In this document: piece after piece, positions 17,247-25,235 of the stretch
Position numbering within the stretch: the stretch's first letter is position 1
How the letters are laid out: each line of letters begins with the position of its first letter
Origin: S010-25 sp964441285
GTDB taxonomy: Bacteria > Pseudomonadota > Gammaproteobacteria > SZUA-229
Length of the DNA stretch: 64,000 bases
Assembly: GCA_964441285.1 (NCBI GenBank)
Contig: CAYTUK010000002.1
Span: 62,001-126,000, forward strand
Direction: 5' to 3'
Position numbers and translations under genes: made by a program
Notes under the pieces: generated by a model
The model's input: the letters and a program-made list of their open reading frames with translations, nothing else
Databases searched by the model: none
Told to the model about the DNA's origin: nothing

Positions 17247-17795
17247 TTAAGGTAATGTATAAACTTCCTGTAATATGCGTTGCGCACTCTGCGCTCCTCC
17301 ATAGCCAATTGCCGTAATTCGGTAGCAATATTTCCACGATTGCCAGCCCGGCCCGATACATTTCTTGCCTTCAACCAGATAAGCCGGCTGACTCTTCACT
17401 TCCGGGACTGATGTTGCACCGGTATAGAATCCGAAACTTACGGCCTGTTTCGTTTTTGTCGTATCTTTCCAGATGCTCGGCGACCATCCTGCACACAGGC
17501 CGTTGGTACAGCCTGAATCAAAATCGTTGAGTCCAGAAATGAGTGGCGTGCGTGCATGACCGGTGCTATATGAAATACCGGCAAGGTCGTTTTCACCGTC
17601 ACGTAGTGCCGATTCTGCTGCCTGGAAAGCAATATTACTATTGCGGTAGTTGCCCGCCATTTTCTCTTCCAGAGTCGTGGATCGCATCGCGGATAAACCA
17701 ATAATAGTCATGACCAGCAACATGAGAAGACTAACGATAAGAACCGCGCCCTGCTGTTTGTTTATATAGGGATTTATCGTCATCTTTAACCTCAT
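17247..17795 (-). CDS. pilX: Minor pilin assembly protein PilX
   Basis: The 182-residue protein has a short cytoplasmic lead and then the prepilin-like segment QQGAVLIVSLLMLLVMTIIGLSAMRSTTLEEKMAGNYR, where the fifth mature residue is not Glu but the later TTLEEKMAGN phrase is diagnostic of PilX. A second ATG at 17783 is an equally good start. Two cysteines pairs in the globular part (GCTNGLC and KKCIG...KYC) suggest disulfides. It overlaps the end of pilW by four bases and precedes pilY1; PilX and PilY1 act together at the pilus tip. Confidence 0.92.
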   Translation of the reverse strand: MRLKMTINPYINKQQGAVLIVSLLMLLVMTIIGLSAMRSTTLEEKMAGNYRNSNIAFQAAESALRDGENDLAGISYSTGHARTPLISGLNDFDSGCTNGLCAGWSPSIWKDTTKTKQAVSFGFYTGATSVPEVKSQPAYLVEGKKCIGPGWQSWKYCYRITAIGYGGAQSAQRILQEVYTLP

Positions 17796-18571
17796 ACCAG
17801 GCGGTTCCGTAAAGCGATGGTGAGACTAAACACCTGATGCAGACGTTTATCGCCTGCGGTAACTGTGGCACCATTGTAGTGGTAGGTCTGTGCCGATGTG
17901 GCGACATTATCTTCCTCTGTGACCAGCAGCAGACTAATATGAATGCTCACTACTTTTGACCAGTCCGTCACTTTATTCGCCGTAACATAAAAATTGACCG
18001 CGCCGTTGTTATCAGCGTCTACGCCATAGGTGATCTGCATATTTGTAACATCTCCGACCAGTGCTTGCTTAACCAGTGCTGGCGCAGCCGCTGGTACGGT
18101 TGTTCGTGAACAATAAAGACTGCTAACGCCGTTGGCATCAGGCGCAATATAAAACTGGTTAGTGATCATAGTGGGTGGGTTAGTGGCAGGAAATTTTTTG
18201 CCAAGACAATCAACCGTGGTTCCATCCGCTGCGGCCTGAAAAGAAACTGAAAGCGTATCCGGTGCACCCGCAGTCGTTGCATCAGTACCGGTTAATGCTC
18301 CGGTGGCGAAAGTGGTCGTGTCGGTTGAATTTGCTTTATAGCCGGTCATGCGGAGAATGCTCCCCATCTGATTGACGGCGAAACGACCATCCTCCTGCAA
18401 ACGCGACATATTATTCTGAATCCGGTAGGACTGTTTATTGGCGATAAATAACTTGAAAACACCCGCAATCAGAAAAAGACTAATGGCCATTGCAACCATA
18501 ATTTCTACCAGAGTAAACCCCCGTTGCAATGGATTTAACCTGTGTCTGTAGTCATTGTGAGCATTCTGCAT
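17792..18571 (-). CDS. pilW: Minor pilin PilW
   Basis: The ATG at 18571 (MQNAHNDYRHRLNPLQRGFTLVEIMVAMAI) lies ten bases after pilV and yields a type IV prepilin leader with the GFTLVE cleavage motif; the upstream extension of the frame overlaps pilV and is not used. The 259-residue protein has the PilW phrase SYRIQNNMSRLQEDGRFAVNQMG. PilW is part of the tip complex priming pilus assembly. The gene order fimT-pilV-pilW-pilX-pilY1 is intact. Confidence 0.92.
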   Translation of the reverse strand: MQNAHNDYRHRLNPLQRGFTLVEIMVAMAISLFLIAGVFKLFIANKQSYRIQNNMSRLQEDGRFAVNQMGSILRMTGYKANSTDTTTFATGALTGTDATTAGAPDTLSVSFQAAADGTTVDCLGKKFPATNPPTMITNQFYIAPDANGVSSLYCSRTTVPAAAPALVKQALVGDVTNMQITYGVDADNNGAVNFYVTANKVTDWSKVVSIHISLLLVTEEDNVATSAQTYHYNGATVTAGDKRLHQVFSLTIALRNRLV

Positions 18572-18581
18572 GGGAGATTCC

Positions 18582-19109
18582 TTATTTTTGGTAAGTGACA
18601 ACAAAACGCTTGAGCGGGGGCGGCGAAACATTGCTTCGACCATCCAGCCACCATATCTTTATGGCATAGCTTGAACCTGTTCCATCACAGTTAGGCGCTG
18701 TACTGGAGGCGCCATCCATTGGTGTGCTGTCAAGGCATACGATACCTGCGCCTGATGGCAGGGTGTTGCCAAGATTGGTACTCCATACATACATGTCATT
18801 TTTGGCCATTGCTAGCGGTTTACATCCTGTCGTTGATTCACAACTGGCATCGAGTGTTGCTGCCGGTTTGTCGTAGTCGCCTGCGGTAAAGCCTATATTA
18901 TTGGCGCGCATACGCTCTGCCATATCAGAAGCAAACAGGGTCGCCTGCGAGCGCATAAGTGAAGAATGATTGCTGCGTAAGCCCGTAACCTGTAATCCGG
19001 CGATACCCAATAGACCAACAGAGAGAATAACCAGAGAAACCAGTACCTCGATAAGACTAAAGCCTCGGTTACTGGCAGGCTTTCTATGGGGGAGCTGCAT
19101 CCTGATCAT
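18582..19109 (-). CDS. pilV: Minor pilin PilV
   Basis: The 175-residue protein has the prepilin motif NRGFSLIEVLVSLVILSVGLLGIAGLQ and the following LRSNHSSLMRSQATLFASDMAERMRAN, diagnostic of PilV. Four cysteines occur in the globular domain (CESTTGC, CLD, CDG). The start codon overlaps the end of the FimT/GspH-type gene by four bases, so the two are translationally coupled. Confidence 0.93.
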   Translation of the reverse strand: MIRMQLPHRKPASNRGFSLIEVLVSLVILSVGLLGIAGLQVTGLRSNHSSLMRSQATLFASDMAERMRANNIGFTAGDYDKPAATLDASCESTTGCKPLAMAKNDMYVWSTNLGNTLPSGAGIVCLDSTPMDGASSTAPNCDGTGSSYAIKIWWLDGRSNVSPPPLKRFVVTYQK

Positions 19110-19651
19110 GGACAGGTGACTCCTGCACGGGTAGTAATTCGCCCGGTTGTACTAATCGTCAGATCCTTACCTACGGCACCCGTGCGATCATCACAGAAAT
19201 GAATCGTCCCTGACTGAATACCGCCGCCCGCCTGCTGGCTCTGGCCTGACGCAATATAGGATACATAGTTAGTGATAGAAGAATTCCCCGTAGCCGTTAT
19301 CAAACCGGCCAAAGCGCCATGTACCCGTATCAGTGTTTCCGGTGGGGTGGCAGTGGCATTATAGGTTGCATCGTTATTTTCATCAGTAAAGATTATCCAG
19401 CCCTGCTCCCATCCTTTGGTAGTCGCACAGCCAGTCTGGTTAGTACTTTTACAGACGGTGACCCGGATGCCCCTTTTTACTGCTTCGCTACGCGCCAGGT
19501 TCATGGCAGCTACCAGCTCATTAGTTCCGGTGATAAGCTGACTATCTTTAATGAATGTCCTGAAACTGGGGATGCCCACAACCAGCAAAATACCCACAAT
19601 AATCAGCGTAATCATCAGTTCAATCAATGTAAATCCGATGTACTTTTTCAT
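19106..19651 (-). CDS. FimT/FimU-type minor pilin (GspH family)
   Basis: The start at 19651 (MKKYIGFTLIELM) gives a six-residue leader with Gly before the processed Phe and Glu at mature position 5. The helix continues ITLIIVGILLVVGIPSFRTFIKDSQL and is followed by the GspH/FimT phrase NELVAAMNLARSEAVKRG. The 181-residue product is the first gene of the minor pilin operon, the place of fimT or fimU in Pseudomonas. I cannot separate FimT from FimU by reading alone, so no symbol is given. Some FimT proteins bind DNA during uptake. Confidence 0.88.
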   Translation of the reverse strand: MKKYIGFTLIELMITLIIVGILLVVGIPSFRTFIKDSQLITGTNELVAAMNLARSEAVKRGIRVTVCKSTNQTGCATTKGWEQGWIIFTDENNDATYNATATPPETLIRVHGALAGLITATGNSSITNYVSYIASGQSQQAGGGIQSGTIHFCDDRTGAVGKDLTISTTGRITTRAGVTCP

Positions 19652-19955
19652 AAAGTCTAATTTAGACCCATTATTTTCATTTACCACCAGATAACGACAG
19701 GGCACTATTTATATCAGATAGGCGGTCATTTTTTGAGCACTACTTTGCGCACGACAAAGATCCGGGCACAAATATTTAGTGACTGCATGGACGGATGATA
19801 CAACCATATCGCAATGACACACGTCAAGAACGAAACAGCAACCACGATATTACTAATCAGTCACCAAATTCAAGTTGAATCCGAACCTCATCCCGCTTTA
19901 TGGTCTACAACAATACTACGATTAGATAACCTACTGAACAGTAGAACAGACAAAT
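19652..19955. promoter_or_regulatory. Divergent intergenic region: minor pilin operon / moxR
   Basis: This 304-base gap must carry both divergent promoters. I looked for a sigma-54 motif (TGGC...TTGC) facing the pilin operon and for clear sigma-70 boxes and found none that I would defend. Confidence 0.3.
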
Positions 19956-20942
19956 ATGCCCGCTACGAATACAACCACTACTAATACAATGACTACCGAG
20001 CCACTGCTCCAACCTGCTATAGAATCCAGTGGCCTATTATTAAGCGCCGTTATTAAACAAATCAGACAGATTATTGTTGGTAAGCCGGAGCAGGTTCAGC
20101 TAGCAGTCACCTGCATAATCGCCAGTGGGCACTTGCTTATTGAAGATCAACCCGGAGTAGGTAAAACCACATTGGCCCATACCATTGCACAGGTAATGGG
20201 CCTGGCTTTTCGCCGCATTCAATTTACCAGCGACCTGCTCCCCGCCGATATACTGGGTGTGTCTATTTTCAACCAGAAACAAAACACTTTTAGCTTCCAT
20301 CCTGGCCCCATTTTTTCACATTTTGTGCTGGCCGATGAAATTAATCGCGCTACCCCTAAAACGCAAAGTGCACTGCTGGAAGCGATGGAGGAACAACAGG
20401 TATCCATTGAAGGTGAATGTCGTACTTTACCTTCCCCTTTTTTTGTTGTTGCGACTCAAAACCCAAGCCACCAAATTGGTACTTATGCGTTGCCTGAATC
20501 ACAACTTGATCGTTTTCTTATGCGGCTACATCTGGGCTACCCAGATAAGCTTGCCGAACGTGAATTACTGACAGGTGCCGACCGACGCAAGCTGATTGCA
20601 ACCATTAAACCGGTACTCGACCCAACGTGTCTGAACATACTGCAGCAACAGGCTGCACAAATCCATGCTTCCGCTGCAATACTTGACTACCTGCAGGCGA
20701 TACTCGAATTCAGTCGACAATCCCATTTTTTTGAATATGGTCTGTCACCGCGTGGTGGGCTGGCCATACTGCGCGCCGCTAAAGCGCTGGCATTGATTGG
20801 CAAACAGGCCTTTGTTATACCTGAACATATTAAATCGGTCCTGCCGGCTGTGGTGAACCATCGCCTGCCTTTACATGAACAACACAAGACCCATTTCGAG
20901 GATGCTGCCAGCTGCATTATTGACGCTATCCCAGTCACCTGA
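19956..20942 (+). CDS. MoxR-family AAA+ ATPase
   Basis: The 328-residue ATPase has Walker A QPGVGKTT (about residues 65-72), Walker B FVLADEINRA, sensor phrase VVATQNP and the MoxR-typical ALLEAMEEQQVSIEG and PESQLDRFLMRL. MoxR ATPases act as chaperones that activate or insert partner proteins, generally with a DUF58 or VWA partner encoded next to them, as here. It opens a three-gene group MoxR-DUF58-transglutaminase. Substrate unknown. Confidence 0.95.
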   Translation: MPATNTTTTNTMTTEPLLQPAIESSGLLLSAVIKQIRQIIVGKPEQVQLAVTCIIASGHLLIEDQPGVGKTTLAHTIAQVMGLAFRRIQFTSDLLPADILGVSIFNQKQNTFSFHPGPIFSHFVLADEINRATPKTQSALLEAMEEQQVSIEGECRTLPSPFFVVATQNPSHQIGTYALPESQLDRFLMRLHLGYPDKLAERELLTGADRRKLIATIKPVLDPTCLNILQQQAAQIHASAAILDYLQAILEFSRQSHFFEYGLSPRGGLAILRAAKALALIGKQAFVIPEHIKSVLPAVVNHRLPLHEQHKTHFEDAASCIIDAIPVT

Positions 20943-20967
20943 CGTCGACAATATTTCTCATTTTGCA

Positions 20968-21963
20968 ATGAAAACATCAGCTAAACGCCACTTCCCGGAT
21001 TTCGCCCGTAGCCCCGTCTTTAAATTTATTGCCAACCGTAGCGGCCCCTTTGATGGCAGTGTTACGCTGACTCGAGATCGAGTTTACATCGTCCCGACAC
21101 GTTCTGGATTAATGTTCGGCCTGCTGGTTTTTATTTTACTCATTGGCTCGATTAATTACGGTAAAAGCCTGGGGTTTGCGCTAACCTTTTTACTGGTCGG
21201 CATTGGCAACATTCTGCTGTATACCAGTTGGCAAAATCTTGCTGGTTTGACAATTCACAGTGGCGGCTGTCCAGCAGTATTTTCTGGTGACATGGCGCAC
21301 TTTACCATCCGGGTTGAGAATCCCGATGCAAAACCGCGCCAGGCTATCTATCTTAGTCAGAGGGGCATTGATTTTGATCTTGTTGATATTTCGGCAAAGA
21401 CCATTAAAACCCTGCAATTTCAACAGAAAACCCAGCGGCGTGGCAGGTTAAATAGCCAGCGCTTTCGACTTTATACTACATTCCCATCGGGTTTATTTAT
21501 AGCCTGGACCTGGATTGAATTATCCATGCAATGCCTGGTTTACCCCCAACCAGTCGATACAGCCAACCTGCCGGTATCGACTAGCGACAACGATAACGGC
21601 AACAGCAAGCATCCACGGGGAACAGGCATAGAAGATTTCAGCCAGCTGGAAAAATTTAAGCCCGGGGATAGCTGGCGACACATCGACTGGAAAACAACCG
21701 CAAAAAATAATACGCTCTACAGCAAACATTTCAGTCGTGGTTCATTACCGCAACAATGGATAGACTGGTACGCGATTAACGCCGCTACAACTGAATTGCG
21801 CCTGTCAATCATGACGCGACTGTTAATTGATGCAAACCGGGAAAACCACTTTTACGGACTGATTCTTCCCAATAAGAAAGTCACACCTGACACCGGCAAT
21901 ACTCATTATCACCAGTGCTTAAAACTGCTGGCTCTTTATAATCCGGATCTTCATAATGGTTAG
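20968..21963 (+). CDS. DUF58 membrane protein, partner of MoxR
   Basis: I place the start at the ATG at 20968 (MKTSAKRHFPD), 26 bases after moxR; the frame is open upstream into moxR. The 331-residue protein has two membrane helices (about residues 45-85), a beta-rich periplasm-facing or cytoplasmic domain and the DUF58 core FKPGDSWRHIDWKTTAKNNTLYSKHF preceded by GTGIEDFSQLEKF. Such proteins pair with MoxR ATPases. The combination with a TgpA-like transglutaminase downstream is widespread in proteobacteria and is essential for viability in some of them, through an unknown cell-envelope role. Confidence 0.9.
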   Translation: MKTSAKRHFPDFARSPVFKFIANRSGPFDGSVTLTRDRVYIVPTRSGLMFGLLVFILLIGSINYGKSLGFALTFLLVGIGNILLYTSWQNLAGLTIHSGGCPAVFSGDMAHFTIRVENPDAKPRQAIYLSQRGIDFDLVDISAKTIKTLQFQQKTQRRGRLNSQRFRLYTTFPSGLFIAWTWIELSMQCLVYPQPVDTANLPVSTSDNDNGNSKHPRGTGIEDFSQLEKFKPGDSWRHIDWKTTAKNNTLYSKHFSRGSLPQQWIDWYAINAATTELRLSIMTRLLIDANRENHFYGLILPNKKVTPDTGNTHYHQCLKLLALYNPDLHNG

Positions 21964-22061
21964 TCCCACCAGTGACTCTTTAGCCGGATGAAAAGAGAAA
22001 TCCGCGTTGAATACCATCAGCCAGAGAAACCTGAATGCCAGGTTGATATAGAAGTTAATCT

Positions 22062-24077
22062 ATGAAGCTCAGTGCACAACAAAGACTGGCTTTATTAACC
22101 GCGATTCATCTGGCTGCACTACCGACTTACCTCGCCATGCCGGTGGTGCTACTGTTGTTTATTCTTTCCCTGAGTTTATGGCAGTTATTAATAATAACGC
22201 GCTCAAACACCACCTTAATATCTGCCACTATCAATCCCGGAGCATTGATTCGTCTGCTGCTTATTTTTTGTAGTATTTGGCTAATATATTATAGCTACGG
22301 AAGGTTTCTCGGACGGTTACCTGGCACGGCAATGATTACTCTTATGGCGTTGTTAAAGTTATTTGAAATAAAAACGCAACGGGATATACATATTATAATT
22401 TTTACCAGCTTCTTTATACTGGCAAGCCACTTCTTTCAGAGCCAGCAGATGCTGCTGGCTGTTTACGTTTTTAGCGTGGTTATTTATTTAACTACACTAC
22501 TGATTGTCTTTAGTGATCAGTTACAACAAACGCGATTCTCACAGCATTTAAAAACCGCGACCCGTCTGGTCTTTATCAGCCTGCCTTTTATGCTGATTTT
22601 GTTTATTTTGTTTCCACGTATTCCTGGCCCGTTATGGGGTTTGCCAAGTGATGCTTTTACCGCCAGCACCGGTATGGATGAAACCATGTCACCGGGGAGC
22701 ATTAACAAACTGGTGCGTTCATCTGCCATTGCTTTTCGCGTAAAATTTCAACACTCGCCTCCAGCCTACAATAACTTATACTGGCGCGGTGCAATATTAT
22801 CCCGGTATGATGGAAGAACCTGGAGACGAGATGACGCGCCTGTCACAGACAAACTTAATTTAGATACCACAACCCGTGCTCACAACAATCTGCGTTATAC
22901 CGTAACGCTGGAGCCGAATAACCTCAACTGGTTATTCGCACTTAACTACCCGATAAAGAATACGCAGCGCTACCAGATTAACCGCGAAGCTATGCTGCTC
23001 ACCGCAGCTAAAATAACGCACATAACAAACTATACGGTGTTATCGGACAGTACCGCAATAAACCGTTCACTGTCGGCACGAGAAGCACTCAAATACCGGC
23101 AGTTCCCCGCTAACTTTAATCCACAAACACAACAGTTCGCCCGGCAAAAATTTAAACAGTCAGGTTACAATGTTGAAGAATATATTCAAATCATTCTACG
23201 CTATTTTCAGCAGCAACCTTTTTTTTACACGCTGTCACCACCTCGGCTAGGAAGAAATTCTGTGGATGAATTTTTATTTAAAACTCGGCGTGGCTTTTGC
23301 GAACACTATGCCAGCAGCTTTACTTTACTCATGCGTGCAGCAGGCATTCCTGCGCGTGTGGTTATTGGTTATATGGGTGGTGAAATTAACCCTCTGGATA
23401 ACTATATGATCGTGCGCCAGTCCGATGCACATGCCTGGACTGAAGTTTGGGTCAATCACCACTGGCGGCGTATTGATCCCACTAGTGCCATCTCGCCTGA
23501 ACGTGTTGAACACGGTAGTTTAAATACCGGGCGAGAGCGAGAACACTCAGCTTTTCTGCTACAGGGCAGCTCGCAGTTCCTACAGCAGGCCGGTTACCTC
23601 TTCGACAGCATACAAAATAGCTGGAACCAGTGGGTGATCGGCTTTAATCAGCAGCAACAACAATATTTTCTGGCTCGTCTGGGATTAAAAAATACCGATC
23701 CCGCAATGCTGATAATCTGGCTAATAGTTGCCATGACAGTTGCGAGTTTTGTGATTGCATGGCGGCTGTTTTATCACTCACAACGCAGCAGCAATAAAGT
23801 TCAACATTATTATTCCATATTCTGTAAAAAACTGGCAACCGCCAACCTGCCGCGCTGCGCCAATGAGGGCGCACTGGATTATCAGTACCGACTAACAGGA
23901 AAGTCGTGTAAACAACATGCCTTTTCGGAAGCAGAGATGATTTTTATATTAACGGCCTATCGAAAAGTACGCTATGGCACTTCCCCTGGTGAAAAACTTG
24001 AAAAACAGTTTATTTACCGCGTCAGAGCGTTCAGGGTGAGGCGGCCATTATTGGCCAGACTCACCTTAAAGCGATAA
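22062..24077 (+). CDS. TgpA-like membrane transglutaminase (DUF3488 + transglutaminase core)
   Basis: The 671-residue protein begins with about five to six membrane helices (DUF3488), then has a large periplasmic transglutaminase domain with a complete triad: Cys413 in RRGFCEHYASSF, His457 in SDAHAWTEVW and the Asp in RIDPTSA. A last helix (about residues 545-570) anchors a cytoplasmic C-terminal domain. This is the architecture of TgpA, an essential inner-membrane protein of Pseudomonas. It may crosslink or cleave peptides in the periplasm. It closes the MoxR-DUF58-TgpA group and ends two bases before the convergent thioredoxin gene. Confidence 0.93.
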   Translation: MKLSAQQRLALLTAIHLAALPTYLAMPVVLLLFILSLSLWQLLIITRSNTTLISATINPGALIRLLLIFCSIWLIYYSYGRFLGRLPGTAMITLMALLKLFEIKTQRDIHIIIFTSFFILASHFFQSQQMLLAVYVFSVVIYLTTLLIVFSDQLQQTRFSQHLKTATRLVFISLPFMLILFILFPRIPGPLWGLPSDAFTASTGMDETMSPGSINKLVRSSAIAFRVKFQHSPPAYNNLYWRGAILSRYDGRTWRRDDAPVTDKLNLDTTTRAHNNLRYTVTLEPNNLNWLFALNYPIKNTQRYQINREAMLLTAAKITHITNYTVLSDSTAINRSLSAREALKYRQFPANFNPQTQQFARQKFKQSGYNVEEYIQIILRYFQQQPFFYTLSPPRLGRNSVDEFLFKTRRGFCEHYASSFTLLMRAAGIPARVVIGYMGGEINPLDNYMIVRQSDAHAWTEVWVNHHWRRIDPTSAISPERVEHGSLNTGREREHSAFLLQGSSQFLQQAGYLFDSIQNSWNQWVIGFNQQQQQYFLARLGLKNTDPAMLIIWLIVAMTVASFVIAWRLFYHSQRSSNKVQHYYSIFCKKLATANLPRCANEGALDYQYRLTGKSCKQHAFSEAEMIFILTAYRKVRYGTSPGEKLEKQFIYRVRAFRVRRPLLARLTLKR

Positions 24078-24078
24078 T

Positions 24079-24444
24079 TCAACATGTCAGTTCACTATTA
24101 TTTTCGATAAATTCGCGTAAAAACGAAAGGGGCTTCGCACCACTAAAACGCGCCACTTCTTCACCTCGAATAAAAAGTATCACTGTCGGAAAACCCCGCA
24201 CCTGATACCGGCCCGCCAGCTTCATATTCTCACCTTCGTCCACTTCTACCTTCGCCAGCTTCAGCCTGCTGTCAAATTCTTCAACCAGCTTTTTTAGTAG
24301 CGGCGCTACCACCAGACAGGGCGAACACCATTGCGCCCATAAATCGACTATTACAGGCATCTGAGCGGATGCCTGCAAAACCTGCTCATCAAAATTCTCC
24401 AGATCAACATCAACAATAGAGTTCATATTCATATTTATTTTCAT
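24079..24444 (-). CDS. Thioredoxin-like protein with a CSPC active site
   Basis: The 121-residue single-domain thioredoxin fold has the active site WCSPC (Cys40, Cys43), the loop LAKVEVDEGENMKLAGRYQVRGFPTVILF with the cis-proline and C-terminal GAKPLSFLREFIEN. Classical thioredoxin has CGPC; the Ser in place of Gly should shift redox potential somewhat. There is no signal peptide, so it is cytoplasmic. Two further ATGs follow within seven codons (to 24426), so the exact start is open. It is monocistronic and convergent with the transglutaminase gene. Confidence 0.88.
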   Translation of the reverse strand: MKINMNMNSIVDVDLENFDEQVLQASAQMPVIVDLWAQWCSPCLVVAPLLKKLVEEFDSRLKLAKVEVDEGENMKLAGRYQVRGFPTVILFIRGEEVARFSGAKPLSFLREFIENNSELTC

Positions 24445-24656
24445 CTCATTAACCAGGGATCTCCGATCAATCCATAAAATCGTATCTTACAGGCTGACAC
24501 AGCTAGCTTCGGCATGGTGAAACTTCGCAATAACCCGCTATTACGCACAGTTCACGCCTTGAAGTTGAATAAATCAGCTTACAATCTACTGCATACCGAA
24601 TTAAGCAGAAGTTCCTAAAAAAACAGGATATTATACAGGTTTGGCTCTATTTTCGT

Positions 24657-24662
24657 TATAAT
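24657..24662 (+). promoter_or_regulatory. Possible -10 element upstream of the cupin gene
   Basis: A perfect TATAAT lies 34 bases before the cupin start. No convincing -35 box is present at 16-18 bases upstream, so this is only suggestive. Confidence 0.3.
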
Positions 24663-24696
24663 AGGCCATTCTTTAATTACAGGCAGCTTAATCAAT

Positions 24697-24972
24697 ATGG
24701 ATACAATTACCGTCGAACGCAATGTAACACCAGCAAAACTTGACGTTTTATATGTTGATGACTGGCCCGTCTGGTCAAAAGGCATTGCTGAATTTGAGTG
24801 GCATTATGAACAAAAAGAAACCAGCTACATTATTGAAGGCAAGGCAATCATCACGCCTGATAACGGCGAACCTGTCACCATTGAAGCCGGCGACATGATT
24901 TTTTTTCCTAAAGGTTTAAAATGTGTCTGGAAAATAATCGAACCCATTGAAAAAAATTATCTAGTTGAATGA
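24697..24972 (+). CDS. Small cupin-domain protein (DUF861/EutQ-like)
   Basis: The 91-residue protein is a single cupin barrel with the phrases EFEWHYEQKETSYIIEGKAIITPD and VTIEAGDMIFFPKGLKCVWKI, which match the cupin_3 (DUF861) class seen in ureidoglycine aminohydrolase and EutQ-type proteins. The usual metal-binding histidines are largely replaced (HYEQKE has one His and two acids), so a metal site is uncertain. Substrate unknown. The next gene follows after 13 bases, so they may be co-transcribed. Confidence 0.8.
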   Translation: MDTITVERNVTPAKLDVLYVDDWPVWSKGIAEFEWHYEQKETSYIIEGKAIITPDNGEPVTIEAGDMIFFPKGLKCVWKIIEPIEKNYLVE

Positions 24973-24985
24973 GGTTTAACGAATC

Positions 24986-25180
24986 ATGCACGGAATGGCT
25001 TTATGGGAACAAATTGCAATAACGGCTGTAGGTCTGCTGGTTATTTTTATGTTTTTCCCCGGCATTAAAGCAACCCTGACGCGCAGTAAAAACGCCACAG
25101 AGAAACACTGGGGGACGCTGGCATTACTTACCATCGTATTAATTGCATTTGTGTTATTGCTCATTAGTAGTGTGCAATAG
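24986..25180 (+). CDS. Small two-helix membrane protein
   Basis: A 64-residue frame has two hydrophobic helices (about residues 8-27 and 43-62) separated by a basic loop TLTRSKNATEKHWG. The pattern, a clean start 13 bases after the cupin gene, and the absence of a competing frame support a real gene. I recognise no family and assign no function. Confidence 0.6.
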   Translation: MHGMALWEQIAITAVGLLVIFMFFPGIKATLTRSKNATEKHWGTLALLTIVLIAFVLLLISSVQ

Positions 25181-25235
25181 CCGTGCATAGCAGGCGGCCA
25201 TAAGTCCAACATCTCGTGATGACATTGCCCCACTG

